Source: Closterium sp. Naga37s-1
Lineage: Eukaryota > Streptophyta > Zygnematophyceae > Desmidiales > Closteriaceae
DNA length: 64,000 nt
Direction: 5' to 3'
Assembly: GCA_947471745.1 (NCBI GenBank)
Contig: CANJKZ010000078.1
Span: 3,786,501 to 3,850,500 of the forward strand
The notes beneath the pieces are model-generated. The model was not told the origin of the DNA. It did not search any database and saw only the letters and a program-made list of their open reading frames with translations. The stretch's first letter is position 1. Every line of letters begins with the position of its first letter. Of this stretch, positions 53,623-64,000 are shown one piece after another. A program made the translations under genes and the position numbers.

Positions 53623-53698
53623 GTGCCAGCCGGGAATCGAACCCGGGTCTGCACCGTGCTGATGGCAGGGTGCTATTCTACCACTAGACCACTGGCAC
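53623..53698 (-). tRNA. trnG-GCC: tRNA-Gly(GCC), uninterrupted by the retrotransposon, with 6-nt insertion at the intron site
   Basis: Minus-strand reading starts GTGCCAG and ends CTGGCAC (7-bp acceptor stem). It has A box TGGTCTAGTGG, anticodon stem GCACC/GGTGC, anticodon GCC, T arm CGGG-TTCGATT-CCCG and a following TTTTT terminator (about 53603-53607). The anticodon loop is CTGCCA-TCAGCA-C, 13 nt instead of 7. The six extra bases lie between positions 37 and 38, exactly where nuclear tRNA introns sit. It delivers glycine if the extra bases are removed; if they are not, it would be a pseudogene. Confidence 0.85.
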
Positions 53699-56600
53699 TA
53701 GGCAGATATTCTTCAGGTGGATGGGGTCAATAGGGTGACACAATAGACAGGGAACGGGGTAGTGGGATAATGGGGTGATGGGATGATGCGATCAAGGGAC
53801 TGTCTCCTCCACATTAAATGGTTGACACAAGAGACAATGGGGTGCGAATGGCAGGGGTGGCGCCAAAGGAGACAAATGAGAGCACCGACTTGATTTGGTA
53901 GAGGCAGGTTCAGTACAAGGCACTACTAACCTCACTGTGGAGATAAGTGATTGTTGATGGGTCTGTGAGTGTAGAGGCGGCAGGGAACGGATGCTACTGG
54001 CTGGACCATGCACACCTGGTGGGTAATTGGGGGGAAGGGTGGCTGGAAGGAGAGAGGGAAAGAGCAGGGCGGATTGGAGCTGCTGCTGGCTGCAGGATGT
54101 GGGGGATGGCAATCAGGATGGGGATGGGGAAGGGGACGTTTGTGGAGAAGGGGATGGAGGAGGGGATGGAGAAGTGGATGGGAGTGGAGAAAGGGACGGG
54201 GATGGAAAGTGTAAGGGTAAGGGGGGGGGACAATAATGATCCGAGAGTGAGCTAAGAGTGACCTGCCACTGACCCAGTAGTGACCCACTGGTGATCCACG
54301 ATTAGCCCCTTGCACCACCGACGCACCTTCTTCACCCAGCCGGCAAGAACAGTACCCGTGACCATCAGCAGTAAGGTGTGTTGAAGAGAGATTATCTTGG
54401 CATGGAGTGCACTCAGCAGCCCACAAGGCCACAGGTTGCCCGTGAACAGTGTGCTCGTGAACAGTGTGCTCGTGAACAGTGTGCTCGTGAACAGTGTGCT
54501 CGTGAACAGTGTGCTCGTGAACAGTGTGCTCGTGCCGTAGTGGCGGGAATCCGTGGGAAACGGAGCAGCGTGATAATCCTCAAGAGAGAATGAAATGAAG
54601 CCAGCTAGGAGGGAGTGAGCGGGGGAGGGGTGAGGGAGGGAGTTGAAAAGGGGAGTGGGGGGTGAGGGGGTCTGAGAGGGAGAGAGCATGGAAAGGAGGG
54701 AAGGGAGCGGCACGATGGTGGGAAGGATAGCATAAAGTTTTGGGCAGGCGGATGACAAGTGAGGGTGCAGGAGACACAGGCGCACAGCTGGGGGGAATTA
54801 TTACGCTTCCGGCAGCGGCGCCGCTGGCAGTGGTGCAGCGGCGCGTGTGTGTGAGGCATGAAAGAGCCTGGAGTCGCTGTAGACGATTGGGATCAGGTGA
54901 GGGGTGCAGGAAGGGTTGAGAGGCGGAATGAGAAGCAGAAAGGGGAAGGGGAAGGGGGGACGGGTAAAGGGACAGGGTAACGAAAGCGGAAATCGGTGAG
55001 GAGGAAAGGAAGCGGGTAAGGGGAGGGGGATGGGTAAAGGGATGGGGAGGAGGTAAGGGGGAAGGGAGGGGTTACTTACAGGTAAAGGGAGGAGTAAGGG
55101 TTGGGGAAGGGGTTGGACAAGGGAAGGGGAAGGGGCAAGCGAAAGGGGAGTGCGTAAGGGTAATGAGAGGGGATTGGTTGGAGAAAGTCCTGAGATGGTG
55201 CCTGGACAAGCAGTGTGGCTGTGCGAGTAGGTACGAGAGGGCATGGGAATAGTAAGCGGGAGCGTAGCAGAGCTGGATGGGTCAGGGATGAGGTGAGGGT
55301 GGGAAGGGAGAGTTGCAGGGTGTTGTGGAGGGTCCTCTAAAACTCCCCTCGGAGCCCTTCGGAGCTCCAAGACATCCTCTCTAGCCTCCGCCAGCTCCAT
55401 CAGCGGCCCTGCCATCAACAGCCACTCCCAGTCTTTCAAGTGACTCTTAACATACATCATCCCTGCCCCAGAGTGACTGCTCATAGCCTCTCACACTTCA
55501 CCACTCACACATTGCCTCTCACACATCGCCACTCACACATAGCCTCTCACACGCATCAACTTCAACTCCCCTCTCCCCACTACCTTCTCCAGCCTTTCCT
55601 TCAGCCCCCCTTGCTTCACCACCCTTTCGTACCCCTTTCCTTCAACCCCCTTTCCCCCCACCTTTCTCCAGAGTGAATCTCACACGCATCTCCATCCCTC
55701 AGGACATCTCACCTTAGCGACTTCAAGCCTGTCTGCCCGCCAGCCCCATCAGCAGCCCCCTTTCACCACCCCTTCGCCCCCCTTCCCGCCCTCATCCCCG
55801 TGCCCCCCGCCGCTGCCACTGCTGCCGCCAACGCCGCTTGCGCTGCCAATGCCTCTCGCCCATCTCCGCCACGCCAGCAGCCTCTGCCTGCCTGGTTGAA
55901 CAGGGGCGGGAATTTCGGGCCAGGAACCGGTGCTGGAGTAGCAGGTGCAGTGCAGAGCTGGTGAGAAGACAGGGAAAGGGTTGGAGGAGGTGGGAGGGTA
56001 AAAGGAAGGGACAGTGCGTGGGTGAGAGCTGTGCGGCCACACCATAAGCCACAAATCCGCAGGCCAGACGTCAAAATAGGAGCAACAGGTGCAGCGCTGG
56101 GGGGGTGGCTGGAGAAGGTGGGGAAGGGAGAGGAGGGGAGGAAGGGTACGGCGCCTGGGTGAGAAGAGAACAGTGCGGCATCACTGTAGTTGCACGAATT
56201 CGTGGGGCAGACTCTGGCATGGAAGAATAGGCGGAGCTGGGAGGGGTGGGGAAGGGGGTGGTGGGGAGGGAAAGGGTATGGGGAAGGGAGGCAAAGGTGC
56301 CTTGGCGTGCATTGGATGAGCAATGCGGCTGCGCTGTGGGGGGCAATTCCCGTGCAGTGGGGCAGACGTGGCTGCGGAGTTGTGGTGGTAGGAGTTGCAG
56401 GTGCGGCGCAGAGCTGGCTTGGGGGGAGGGGAAGGGAGAGAAGGGGAAATGGTAGTGGCTTATAAGAGGGATGTGGGAGAGAGATTGTGGTGTAGGGGTG
56501 TGAACCTGTGGGCCAGAAGCGGGTATAGGAGAAGCAGGTGCGAGGCTGAGGGGGGGAGTTGGGGAAGGGACGGTCTAAGTGCGTTGGTGACACGGATGCA

Positions 56601-56760
56601 GGGAGGAGGGATGTGGGCGAAGCAGGGTTGGAGCCGGGGGGAAGGGGGGAAGGAGGGAAAGTGGTCACGGGGAATGGGATAAGGGAGAGGAAGAGGTAGT
56701 GCCTCTGTGAATAATGTGTTTGTGCAGGTGGGGCGGATGCCAGGGGGTCACCAGTCCACA
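53699..56760 (-). repeat. Inverted copy of the tRNA-Gly upstream locus
   Basis: Matches 20950-24219 up to about 56480. Between 55750 and 56700 it contains several exon-like blocks (CTCTGCACCGCACCTGC...CACGCGCTGxACCCTTCC) separated by C/T tracts ending in AG, as if one exon had been duplicated in tandem. The 15-bp STLFT minisatellite has 6 copies (54441-54530). No family is recognised. Confidence 0.7.
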
Positions 56761-57419
56761 CATGCCATGGTGGTGGGAAGCGGGTAGTTTAATAGCTGGA
56801 TTCAGCCTTGGATACACATGCAAGGCTGAACGAATAGAATGAGGGGGTTAATGCTATCGGGGGCTGGGTGGACAAAGGAAATCGAGTCCGAGTTGATTGA
56901 GGGTAGAAGGGGGAAGGAGTCGCACCTTGGCTGCAATCACCTTCCCATCAGTTCCCTCCTCTAACTCTCACAACCATCCCACAGCCATTCGTAGCAACTC
57001 CTAGGTGGCTGATTACCAACTCTCGGAAACTCCCAACTTAGCTGATTGAATGTGCTGTTGAGGATTCTGATAGTGGGGAGGGACAGGGGACAAAGGAGGC
57101 AAGGCGGAATGAGAAGGGGAAATGAGGGAGAAAGGCGGATGGCAAGCAGAAATGAGAAGCAAGAGTGGGCACCTGCACGCGAGGAAAGGAAAGGTGGGGT
57201 GGGGGAGAGTGAACGAGGAAAGGATGAGAAAAACATAGGTTGGGGGCGGTGGGGACAAAGAGGACAGTGGAGCCGAGAGGGAAGAGAACAGGACGTGTAA
57301 GGGTGAAGAAGTCAAAGGGAAGAGGGGAAAAACTTATGAACGAGAAGATGGAGAAGCAAGAGGAGCGAGGGCAGAACAGGCGCACCCACTCCAACTCAGC
57401 TTGCCATCGCTGTACACGA
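56761..57419. other. Purine-rich stretch, no gene seen
   Basis: G/A-rich sequence with fortuitous frames on both strands (57013-57457 minus is C/T-rich low complexity). No motif, RNA gene or repeat boundary that I can name. Confidence 0.5.
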
Positions 57420-60015
57420 AGTTTCAGCCAGGCATGATTGAGACAGGCATGATTCAACCAGGCACGGTTCAGGCAGGCATGATTCAGCTAAGCATGAATC
57501 AGCCAGGCATGATTCAGCCAGGCATGATTCAGCCAGGCATGATTCAGCCAGGCATGATTCAGAATGGCAGTTTCAGCCTGGCATGATTGAGACAGGCATG
57601 ATTCAACCAGGCACGGTTCAGGCAGGCATGATTCAGCCAGGCATGATTCAGCCTGGCATGATTCAGCCAGGCATGATTCAGCCAGGCATGATTCAGCCAG
57701 GCATGATTCATCCAGGCAAGTTTCAGACTGGCATGATTCAGCAAGGCTTGATTCAGCCAGGCATGATTCAGCCAGGCATGATTCAGCCAGGCATGATCCA
57801 GCCTGGCATGATTCAGCCTAGCATGATTGAGACAGGCATGATTCAACCAGGCACGGTTCAGGCAGGCATGATTCAGCCAGGCAGGATTCAGCCAGGCATC
57901 ATTCAGCCAAGCATGATTCAGCCAGGCATGAGTCAGCCAGGCATGATTCAGCCAGGCATGATTCAGCCAGGCATGATTCAGCCAGGCATGATTCATCCAG
58001 GAATGATTCAGCCCGGCAAGATTCAGCCTGGCATGATTCAGCCTAGGATGATTCATCCAGGCATGAATCAGCCAGGCATGATTCAGCCTGGCATGATTCA
58101 GCCTGGCGTGATTCATCCAGGCATGATTCAGCCAGGCATGATTCAGCCTGGCGTGATTCAGCCAGGCATGATTTAGCCTCGCATGATTCATCCAGGCATG
58201 ATTCAGCCAGGCATGATTCAGCCAGGCATTATTCAGCCTGGCATTATTGCGCCTAGCATGATTCAGCCCGGCATGATTCAGCCCGGCATGATTCAGCCAA
58301 GTCATGATTTAGACAGGCATGATTCAGCCAGGCATGATTCAGCCAGGCATGATTCAGCCAGGCATGATTCAGCCTGGTATGATTCAGCCTAGCATGGTTT
58401 AGCCTGGAATGAAAGAGCCAGGCATGATTAAGCCAGGCATGATTCAGCCTGTCATGATTCATCCAGGCATGATTCAGCCAGGGATGATTCGGACAGGCAT
58501 GATTCAGCCTGGCATGATTCAGCCAGGCATGATTCAGCCTAGCATGATTCAGCCACGCATGATTCAGCCTGGCATGATTCATCAAGGCATGATTCAGCCT
58601 GGCATGATTCAGCCAGGCATGATTCAGCCTGGCATGATCCAGCCTGGAATGATTCAGCCTAGCATGATCCAGCCTGGCATGATTCAGCCTGGCATGATTC
58701 ATCCAGGCATGACTCAGCCAGGGCATGATTCGGACAGGCATGATTCAGCCATTCAGCCAGGCATGATTCAGCCTGGCATGATTCAGCCAGGCATGATTCA
58801 GCTTGGCATTTTTCATCCAGGCATGATTCGGACAGGTATGATTAAGCCTGGCATAATTCACCCAGGCATGATTCAGCCTGGCATGATTCATCCAGGCATG
58901 ATTCAGCCTGGAATGATTCAGCTAGGCATGATTCATCCAGGCATGATTCAGCTAGGCATGATTCAGCCTGGAATGACTCATCCAGGCATGATTCAGCCAG
59001 GCATGATTCAGCCAGGAATGATTCAGCCTGGCATGATTCGGCCTGGCATAATTCAACGAGGCATGATTCAGCCAGGCATGATTCAGCCTGGCATGATTCA
59101 GCCTGGCATGATTCAGCCTGGCAATGATTCAGCCTGGCATGATTCAGCCTGGCATGATTCATCCAGGCATGATTCAGCCAGGCATGATTCAGCCAGGCAT
59201 TATTCAGCCTGGCATTATTGCGCCTAGCATGATTCAGCCCGGCATGATTCAGCCCGGCATGATTCAGCCAAGTCATGATTTAGACAGGCATGATTCAGCC
59301 AAGCATGATTCAGCCAGGCATGATTCAGCCAGGCATGATTCAGCCTGGTATGATTCAGCCTAGCATGGTTCAGCCTGGAATGAAAGAGCCAGGCATGATT
59401 CAGCCAGGCATAATTCAGCGAGGCATGATTCAGCCAGGCATGATTCAGCCTGGCATGATTCAGCCTGGCACGATTCAGCCAGGCATGATTCAGCCAGGTA
59501 TGATTCAGCCTGGCAATGATTCAGCCTGGCATGATTCAGCCTAGCATGATTCAGCCTGGCATGATCTAGCCTGACATGATTCAGCCTAGCATGATTCAGC
59601 CTGGTATGATTCAGCCTAGCATGATCCAGCCTGGCATGATCCAGCCAGGCATGATTCAGCCTGGCATGATTCATCCAGGCATGATTCAGCCTGGCATGAT
59701 TCAGCCAGGCATGATTCAGCCAGGCATGATTCAGCCAGGTATGATTCAGCCTGGCAATGATTCAGCCCGGCATGATTCAGCCTAGCATGATTCAGCCTGG
59801 CATGATTCAGCCTGGCATGATTCAGCCTTGCATGTTTTAGCCTGGTATGATTCAGCGTAGCATGATCCAGCCTGGCATGATCCAGCCAGGCATGATTCAG
59901 CCTGGCATGATTGATCCAGGCATGATTCAGCCTGACATTATTCAGCCAGACATGTTTCAGGCAGGCATGATTCAGGCAGGCATGATTCAGCGAGGCATGA
60001 TTCAGCGAGGCATGA
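57420..60015. repeat. 2.6-kb array of a 15-bp minisatellite
   Basis: Unit GGCATGATTCAGCCA/T, about 170 copies. The plus strand reads (MIQPG)n, the minus strand (LNHAW/R)n. Occasional one-base changes in length switch the frame. Higher-order structure is visible: a block with ATTATTGCGCC and AAGTCATGATTTAGACAGG recurs about 970 bp apart (58228 and 59199), and a block with GATTGAGACAGGCATGATTC recurs at about 57436, 57588 and 57825. Confidence 0.95.
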
Positions 60016-60546
60016 TTAAGCCATATCCCAGCTGCCATGGCGTAGGTTGCATTGCATTATTTATCCAGCAGTTGACAATGTCAGCCTGGTCATGAGAATG
60101 ACTGGTCCATGACAGTCAGTTGTCTTCCTGACAGCATTCACAGCTTCTTGTCTATTTCTCTTGACAGGCTTACTGGGTTGGTCCACTGATGCTGATGATC
60201 CCAGACTTGACATGACAACCTGGAATAGTTTTGCTACTTTTCCCAGTCAAATTGGCTTGGCCATGCACACTGTATACAACGGAAATGAAGACAAAGGATG
60301 TATATGGGTACAAGACAATACATACTAGAAAGAGGCACAATACACTTCTATAATCTGTACAGCCCACTCATTTCCTTCATCTTCCCCCGCTACACTGGTG
60401 CAGGCCCGGCTGCAAAGACACGATCTTTAATAAGGATCAGCCAGCACAAAGACATAGCAAGCGAATGCGAGATGCTGCAGCACCTTCAACCGGGTCCAGT
60501 GCGCTGAGAGAACCTTCGGTCAAGCTGTCAAAGACCAGCCTGGCTG
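60016..60546. other. 3' flank of the F-box/LRR gene
   Basis: Unique sequence with patches shared with 14140-14400 (ATCCAGCAGTTGACAA, GGCTTACTGGGTTGG), the 3' flank of the LRR pseudogene. No gene is supported. Confidence 0.5.
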
Positions 60547-62811
60547 TCAAGGCTGATTAGTAAACAGCACGAGATTTGCGGGAAGGGGTCTGATGGAGGT
60601 GTTTCGGAGAATCAGTTGGTGCAGCTGGGTGAGAAACTCCGGGAGGTGCTGCAAGGCTCTGCAGCAAATCAGGTGCACCTTGCGCAGCCGAGTTAAGCGG
60701 ATCATGCCTTGAGGTAGCAAGACCAGCCGAGGTGCGTTGATCGCCAATGAGGTCAACGTGAGCAGCTCCATTATGCTCCTTGGCAGCTCCTCCTGTGACC
60801 AAGAAAGCAGCTCCAAATGCCGCAGCTGCGGCAACGCAGCCTCCATCTTGTCCGGGAGGCTGCAGAGTCTAGGTGCATCTATCAGCAAGCTGCGCAGGCG
60901 AGGGAGAAAGGTCAGGGGGACTGGGAGCTCTTGAGTGTCGATTTGCCAACAAATTTCCAGCTGCTCCAGCTGCTGCAGACACGCGAACCTGCCGCTCACT
61001 TCAGGCCCGCATCGCACCCCGACGTCCTTCAGCTTCAGCACCCTCAGCTGCGACAGCTGGGAGATGTCCACGAAAGGCGAAGAGCCTTCCTTAAATGTCC
61101 CCAAAGTGAGGGTCTCAAGAGAGGGGGGCAGAGCAGCAGGGAGTTCACTCAGCTGCAAACATGCAAACAGCTCCAGCCTCTTGAGCCCCGTGAGTGTATC
61201 CAGCCGCGAGGGTACTTCTGAGAGTGTCCAGCCGCCTCTGACCTCCAAGGTGTGAAGCCCCGTAAGCTGTATGAGTGAGGTAGGGAGCCTGCTGATCAAA
61301 CACTCAATTATCTTCAGCTCCCGTAGGCTGGTCAACCCTCCCAAGGATTCCGGAAGCTCAATTTCACCGCATTTACTCAGCTCAAGGCTCGTCAGGGAAG
61401 ATAGTCAGGTGAAGGACGGGGGAAGGGGGTGGTGCAGGCGGTTACATAACCTAAGTTCCTCCAGACCTGCAAGGGCTCCAATCTCCTCTGGCAGCTCCCG
61501 GATTGGCAAGCAGAGCGCCTTGAGAGCAGTGAGGCGGCAGAACCCTGCTGGCAGCTGTCGAAAGTAGCGACAATTCTCCACAGAAAGTGCTTCGAGAGAC
61601 GTAAGATGACTGAAGGAAAGAGGGAGTTCGGTGAGAGACAACCACTTCAGCACCAGCAGTTTGAGGGCAGGCAGATGGCCGAAGTTGCTGGGTAAGGTGA
61701 ATGTGTGAGAATCAGAAACGTCGAGGGCTTCCAAACGGCTTAGAGACGTGAAACTTTCAGGCAATCGGTCAAGAGAAAAACAATAGCGAATCGTCAACTT
61801 GCGAAGGCACGGCAGCACGTCTCCGATGGGGTCTGGAAGGCTCGTCAGCTCACTGCAGTTGCTCATCAGCAGCTCCTCTAGCCCAGTGAACGGTGAAGCT
61901 GATGGGAAGATGGTGTCGGGATTAGGACAAGAACTTGAAACAATGAGCGATTTTAGGCAAGGAGGCAGCGTCACGCTTGCAGCATCCGCCGGTTGATGGG
62001 TCTGGTGAGGGCCGAGGGTGAAGATATGGGCGAGTTGTGGGAGATGAAGGAGGTTGGAGAGGTGCAGATGGTTCATGGGAAAGGTGACGTATAGGGTGGT
62101 AAGAGCAGTCAAGTTTGTGAAGCCGCGATTTTCCAATGCTGACGCGTCGGTAAGGAGGGTGTGCAGACGCCTCAGCTGAAACAAGGAACCTGGTAGCCTT
62201 GTTTCTTGGTCAAGGCAGTAGAGGGTAACCTGCTCCAATTTGGGAAGCTCTTGAAAGAACGAATCCAAGCCCTGTGTAGTTAATGGATGCTCCTTCTTTC
62301 TTCGATAATGCTCTACCACGACGCCATAGAAGTTGGGCAATCGCGGTGCATAGCTCCTCCCCGCGTGGAGAGTCGTCAGTTTCGGACATGATGAAGCAAG
62401 GTGAGCAAGGAAGGCGTCGCCGACCAACTCCACACTTCTGTCGCTCAGATGCAGATGGGTAAGATTTGAAAAACCCGAGATGACGACTGAGAGATCTTCG
62501 CGGGTTACCAAGAGGTCTTCTTTGACGGTGAGCGTGGTCACACCAAGTTTCAAAAGACGACGCCAACGACGGCAGACAGACGCAATGAGGAGATTTCGAG
62601 CCACGTCTGCAGCGACCGAAGGTGGGGCTGATATCGGCGGGACTATCACAAAGTTACGCGTGACTTTATCCATACCGAAACCTGGCCAGACGTCAGTGGC
62701 CAAGTTGTCCCAGTGAGATTCGCGTGAAGCCGGTTGCTGAAAGGAGTGCGTAAGGATGGTAAGGAGGAGATCGTCAGGTAGACGATGGATCGGCGGAGAC
62801 TCCATGTCCAA
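60547..62811 (-). CDS. F-box/LRR protein with one in-frame TGA
   Basis: From ATG 62811 a 755-codon frame runs to 60547, broken only by TGA at 61405-61407 after PLPPSFT. Residues about 8-90 resemble an F-box (HRLPDDLLLTILTHSF ... ASVCRRWRRLL) with an inserted segment. The rest is about 25 leucine-rich repeats of the xxLxxLxxLxLxxCxxLxxLP plant type. F-box/LRR proteins select substrates for SCF ubiquitin ligases. The paralog at 14754-19147 has GAG (Glu) at the stop position, so the TGA is a lesion here, an error, or the edge of an unrecognised intron. No TATA box is evident upstream. Confidence 0.75.
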
Positions 62812-64000
62812 AAATCGAGATACTACTACGGACGGCGGAAGACTGCTAGACTGCTAGATCCTCAGCTCAGCGACACTAGAGAGCCCTCAAGGCCAGCTCT
62901 CAGTCGAGACGACAGATCTGGAGCTATTTGTGAAAGAGCAGTTTACTAAAACCGAAAACGATTCCTCCTCGTGCGCGTTCCCTGGATGGCTGCTGCTTTC
63001 TGAGCTGAATCCCTAGGAAGCTGCAGCTTTATGAGGACTGAGCTCACTAGAGTTCCTTCTCGCAAGAGGCCTTCCGCCAACCTCGGCAATCGTTCGTGCC
63101 AGTCAGCCTTCGTCGTGCGTGAGTCGTGTCATGAAAGGACCGTCACTCCTCCCCTCGTCCCTGTCACGCAGACGTACTGGAAGGACCAGGAAGGAGCCGT
63201 GGCGAACCTGGCGAAGAGTGGGTGGGTGTGACGATTGTGATTGAGAGTGCTTGCGAGAGTTTCTACGATGTGCTGCCTTTGGCGAAACCGAACCCTTGTT
63301 GGCGAATTGTGCATGACCTTTCATTCTTGCTAACCCCGCCCCAAGATTCGTGTGTTCCAGTCTCAAAACAGGGAGCCTCGAGAAAGCCTCTGGTCTGGAG
63401 GCGCAGGAGAGGCCAGCACTTCCGCCACAATCTCGCTAATCACAGACCCTGGTTTTGTTTGTTACCAGCCTCGAGATTCGAAATGCCGAAAGTCCGATCA
63501 GCTCGGCGCGCATTAGGTTTTCCAATGCTTTGCTTGCCAAGCTATGGCACCTTATTTTTTATATGCTTTGCTTTGTTTGCATCCTATTTTGCTTTTCGGC
63601 TCCGCCTAGCCCGTCGAATTTGTGCTATTCGAGACTTACGGAACTGCCAGTCCACATTCTTGCGGATTCCTCGTATCCTAGGCCCGATGCACAAGCTGCC
63701 TGTTTTTCCCGTAGTGGTCAACACTGTTCGTAATGCGCCAGTGACTGTGACAGTGCGACCCACCTACCCTTCGAGCCGCCCACAAAGACTTATTTTCTCC
63801 CCCGCCAAGAATGAATCAATCTGCTCGAATCTCCTGTTCCCCCTGTTAGCGTATCCGTCATATTCCCAGCTGATCACGAGCGTGGATGGGTAAACTGGCA
63901 GCCGTACCTTTCCCAGCACATTGCGAACGGTATAGCGAACGGAGCTGTAGAGACCTCACCGGAATCGGCCTTAATCTTCAATCGAAAAGCGAATCTGAGG
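62812..64000. other. Upstream region of the F-box/LRR gene; no firm gene
   Basis: Probably holds the F-box/LRR promoter and 5' UTR, but I see no clear core elements. A plus-strand frame at 63222-63893 (223 codons) has one hydrophobic stretch (YGTLFFICFALFASYFAF) and no recognised family. Its codon pattern is unremarkable and it may be fortuitous. Confidence 0.4.

Noticed and set aside
53623..53698. The extra six anticodon-loop bases as a sequencing error
   Set aside because: The same insertion position is present in three separate copies of the locus, one with a base substitution.
57420..60015. (MIQPG)n and (LNHAW)n frames considered as a structural repeat-protein gene
   Set aside because: Both strands are equally open, frames shift repeatedly along the array, and there is no start, signal or flanking exon support.
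60298..60507. Small frames between the minisatellite and the LRR gene
   Set aside because: They are short, without motifs, and located in a 3' flank shared with the LRR pseudogene.
63222..63893. 223-codon frame as a membrane protein gene
   Set aside because: It has only one hydrophobic stretch, no family resemblance and overlapping frames of similar quality, so it is mentioned only as a weak possibility.

Overview
The window reads as repeat-rich nuclear DNA of a photosynthetic eukaryote, most likely a streptophyte (charophyte-type) green alga or an early-diverging land plant. The reasons are a plant-type tRNA-Gly(GCC), Ty1/copia elements primed by initiator-Met tRNA, a Penelope-like element, a non-LTR retrotransposon, F-box/LRR genes, introns with GTAAGT...YAG borders, and very long polypyrimidine tracts. 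There are no operons or bacterial signals. The species cannot be fixed from the sequence alone.

Layout. 1-1787: 3' part of a non-LTR retrotransposon sitting inside a tRNA-Gly gene, whose 3' half follows at 1788-1847. 1848-3737: a duplicated host locus. 3738-7674: a complete Penelope-like element with two ORFs, flanked by long direct repeats (pLTRs) that carry a hammerhead-like motif. 7799-9276: a copia fragment fused to a possible BED-finger fragment. 9813-10384: FkbM-type methyltransferase exon remnants with a triplicated exon start. 10385-13110: a low-complexity unit, present again inverted at 34295-36545, carrying a solo LTR and a complete 345-bp TRIM/SMART element. 14754-19147: an LRR pseudogene (minus strand) split by a 2.4-kb non-autonomous LTR element. 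20950-24219: a duplicated locus, inverted at 53699-56480, ending in the 5' half of a tRNA-Gly. 24240-32475: a second copy of the non-LTR element, itself split by a 7.4-kb copia element (copia-A). 32476-34290: a third, rearranged copy of the tRNA-Gly locus. 36700-51534: an older copia element (copia-C) that contains a second copia (copia-B, minus strand), which in turn holds a TRIM and a solo LTR. 53623-53698: the only uninterrupted tRNA-Gly gene (minus strand). 57420-60015: a 2.6-kb, 15-bp minisatellite open in frames on both strands. 60547-62811: an F-box/LRR gene (minus strand) with one in-frame stop. 62812-64000: no firm gene.

How it fits together. Most of the window records successive insertions, several of which can be ordered from target-site duplications (TSDs) and empty paralogous sites. 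The clearest cases are LINE into tRNA-Gly then copia-A into LINE; copia-C then copia-B then TRIM/solo LTR; and LRR gene then short LTR element. Host content is sparse: one intact tRNA-Gly, two related LRR genes both carrying stops, remnants of a methyltransferase gene, and exon-like pieces of an unrecognised membrane protein. The strongest leads are the tRNA-Gly gene with a 6-nt insertion exactly at the intron position, the non-LTR element targeted to it, the TRIM whose LTR/primer-site junction forms a tRNA-like Pol III promoter, and a conserved, expanded zinc-knuckle pattern in copia Gag.
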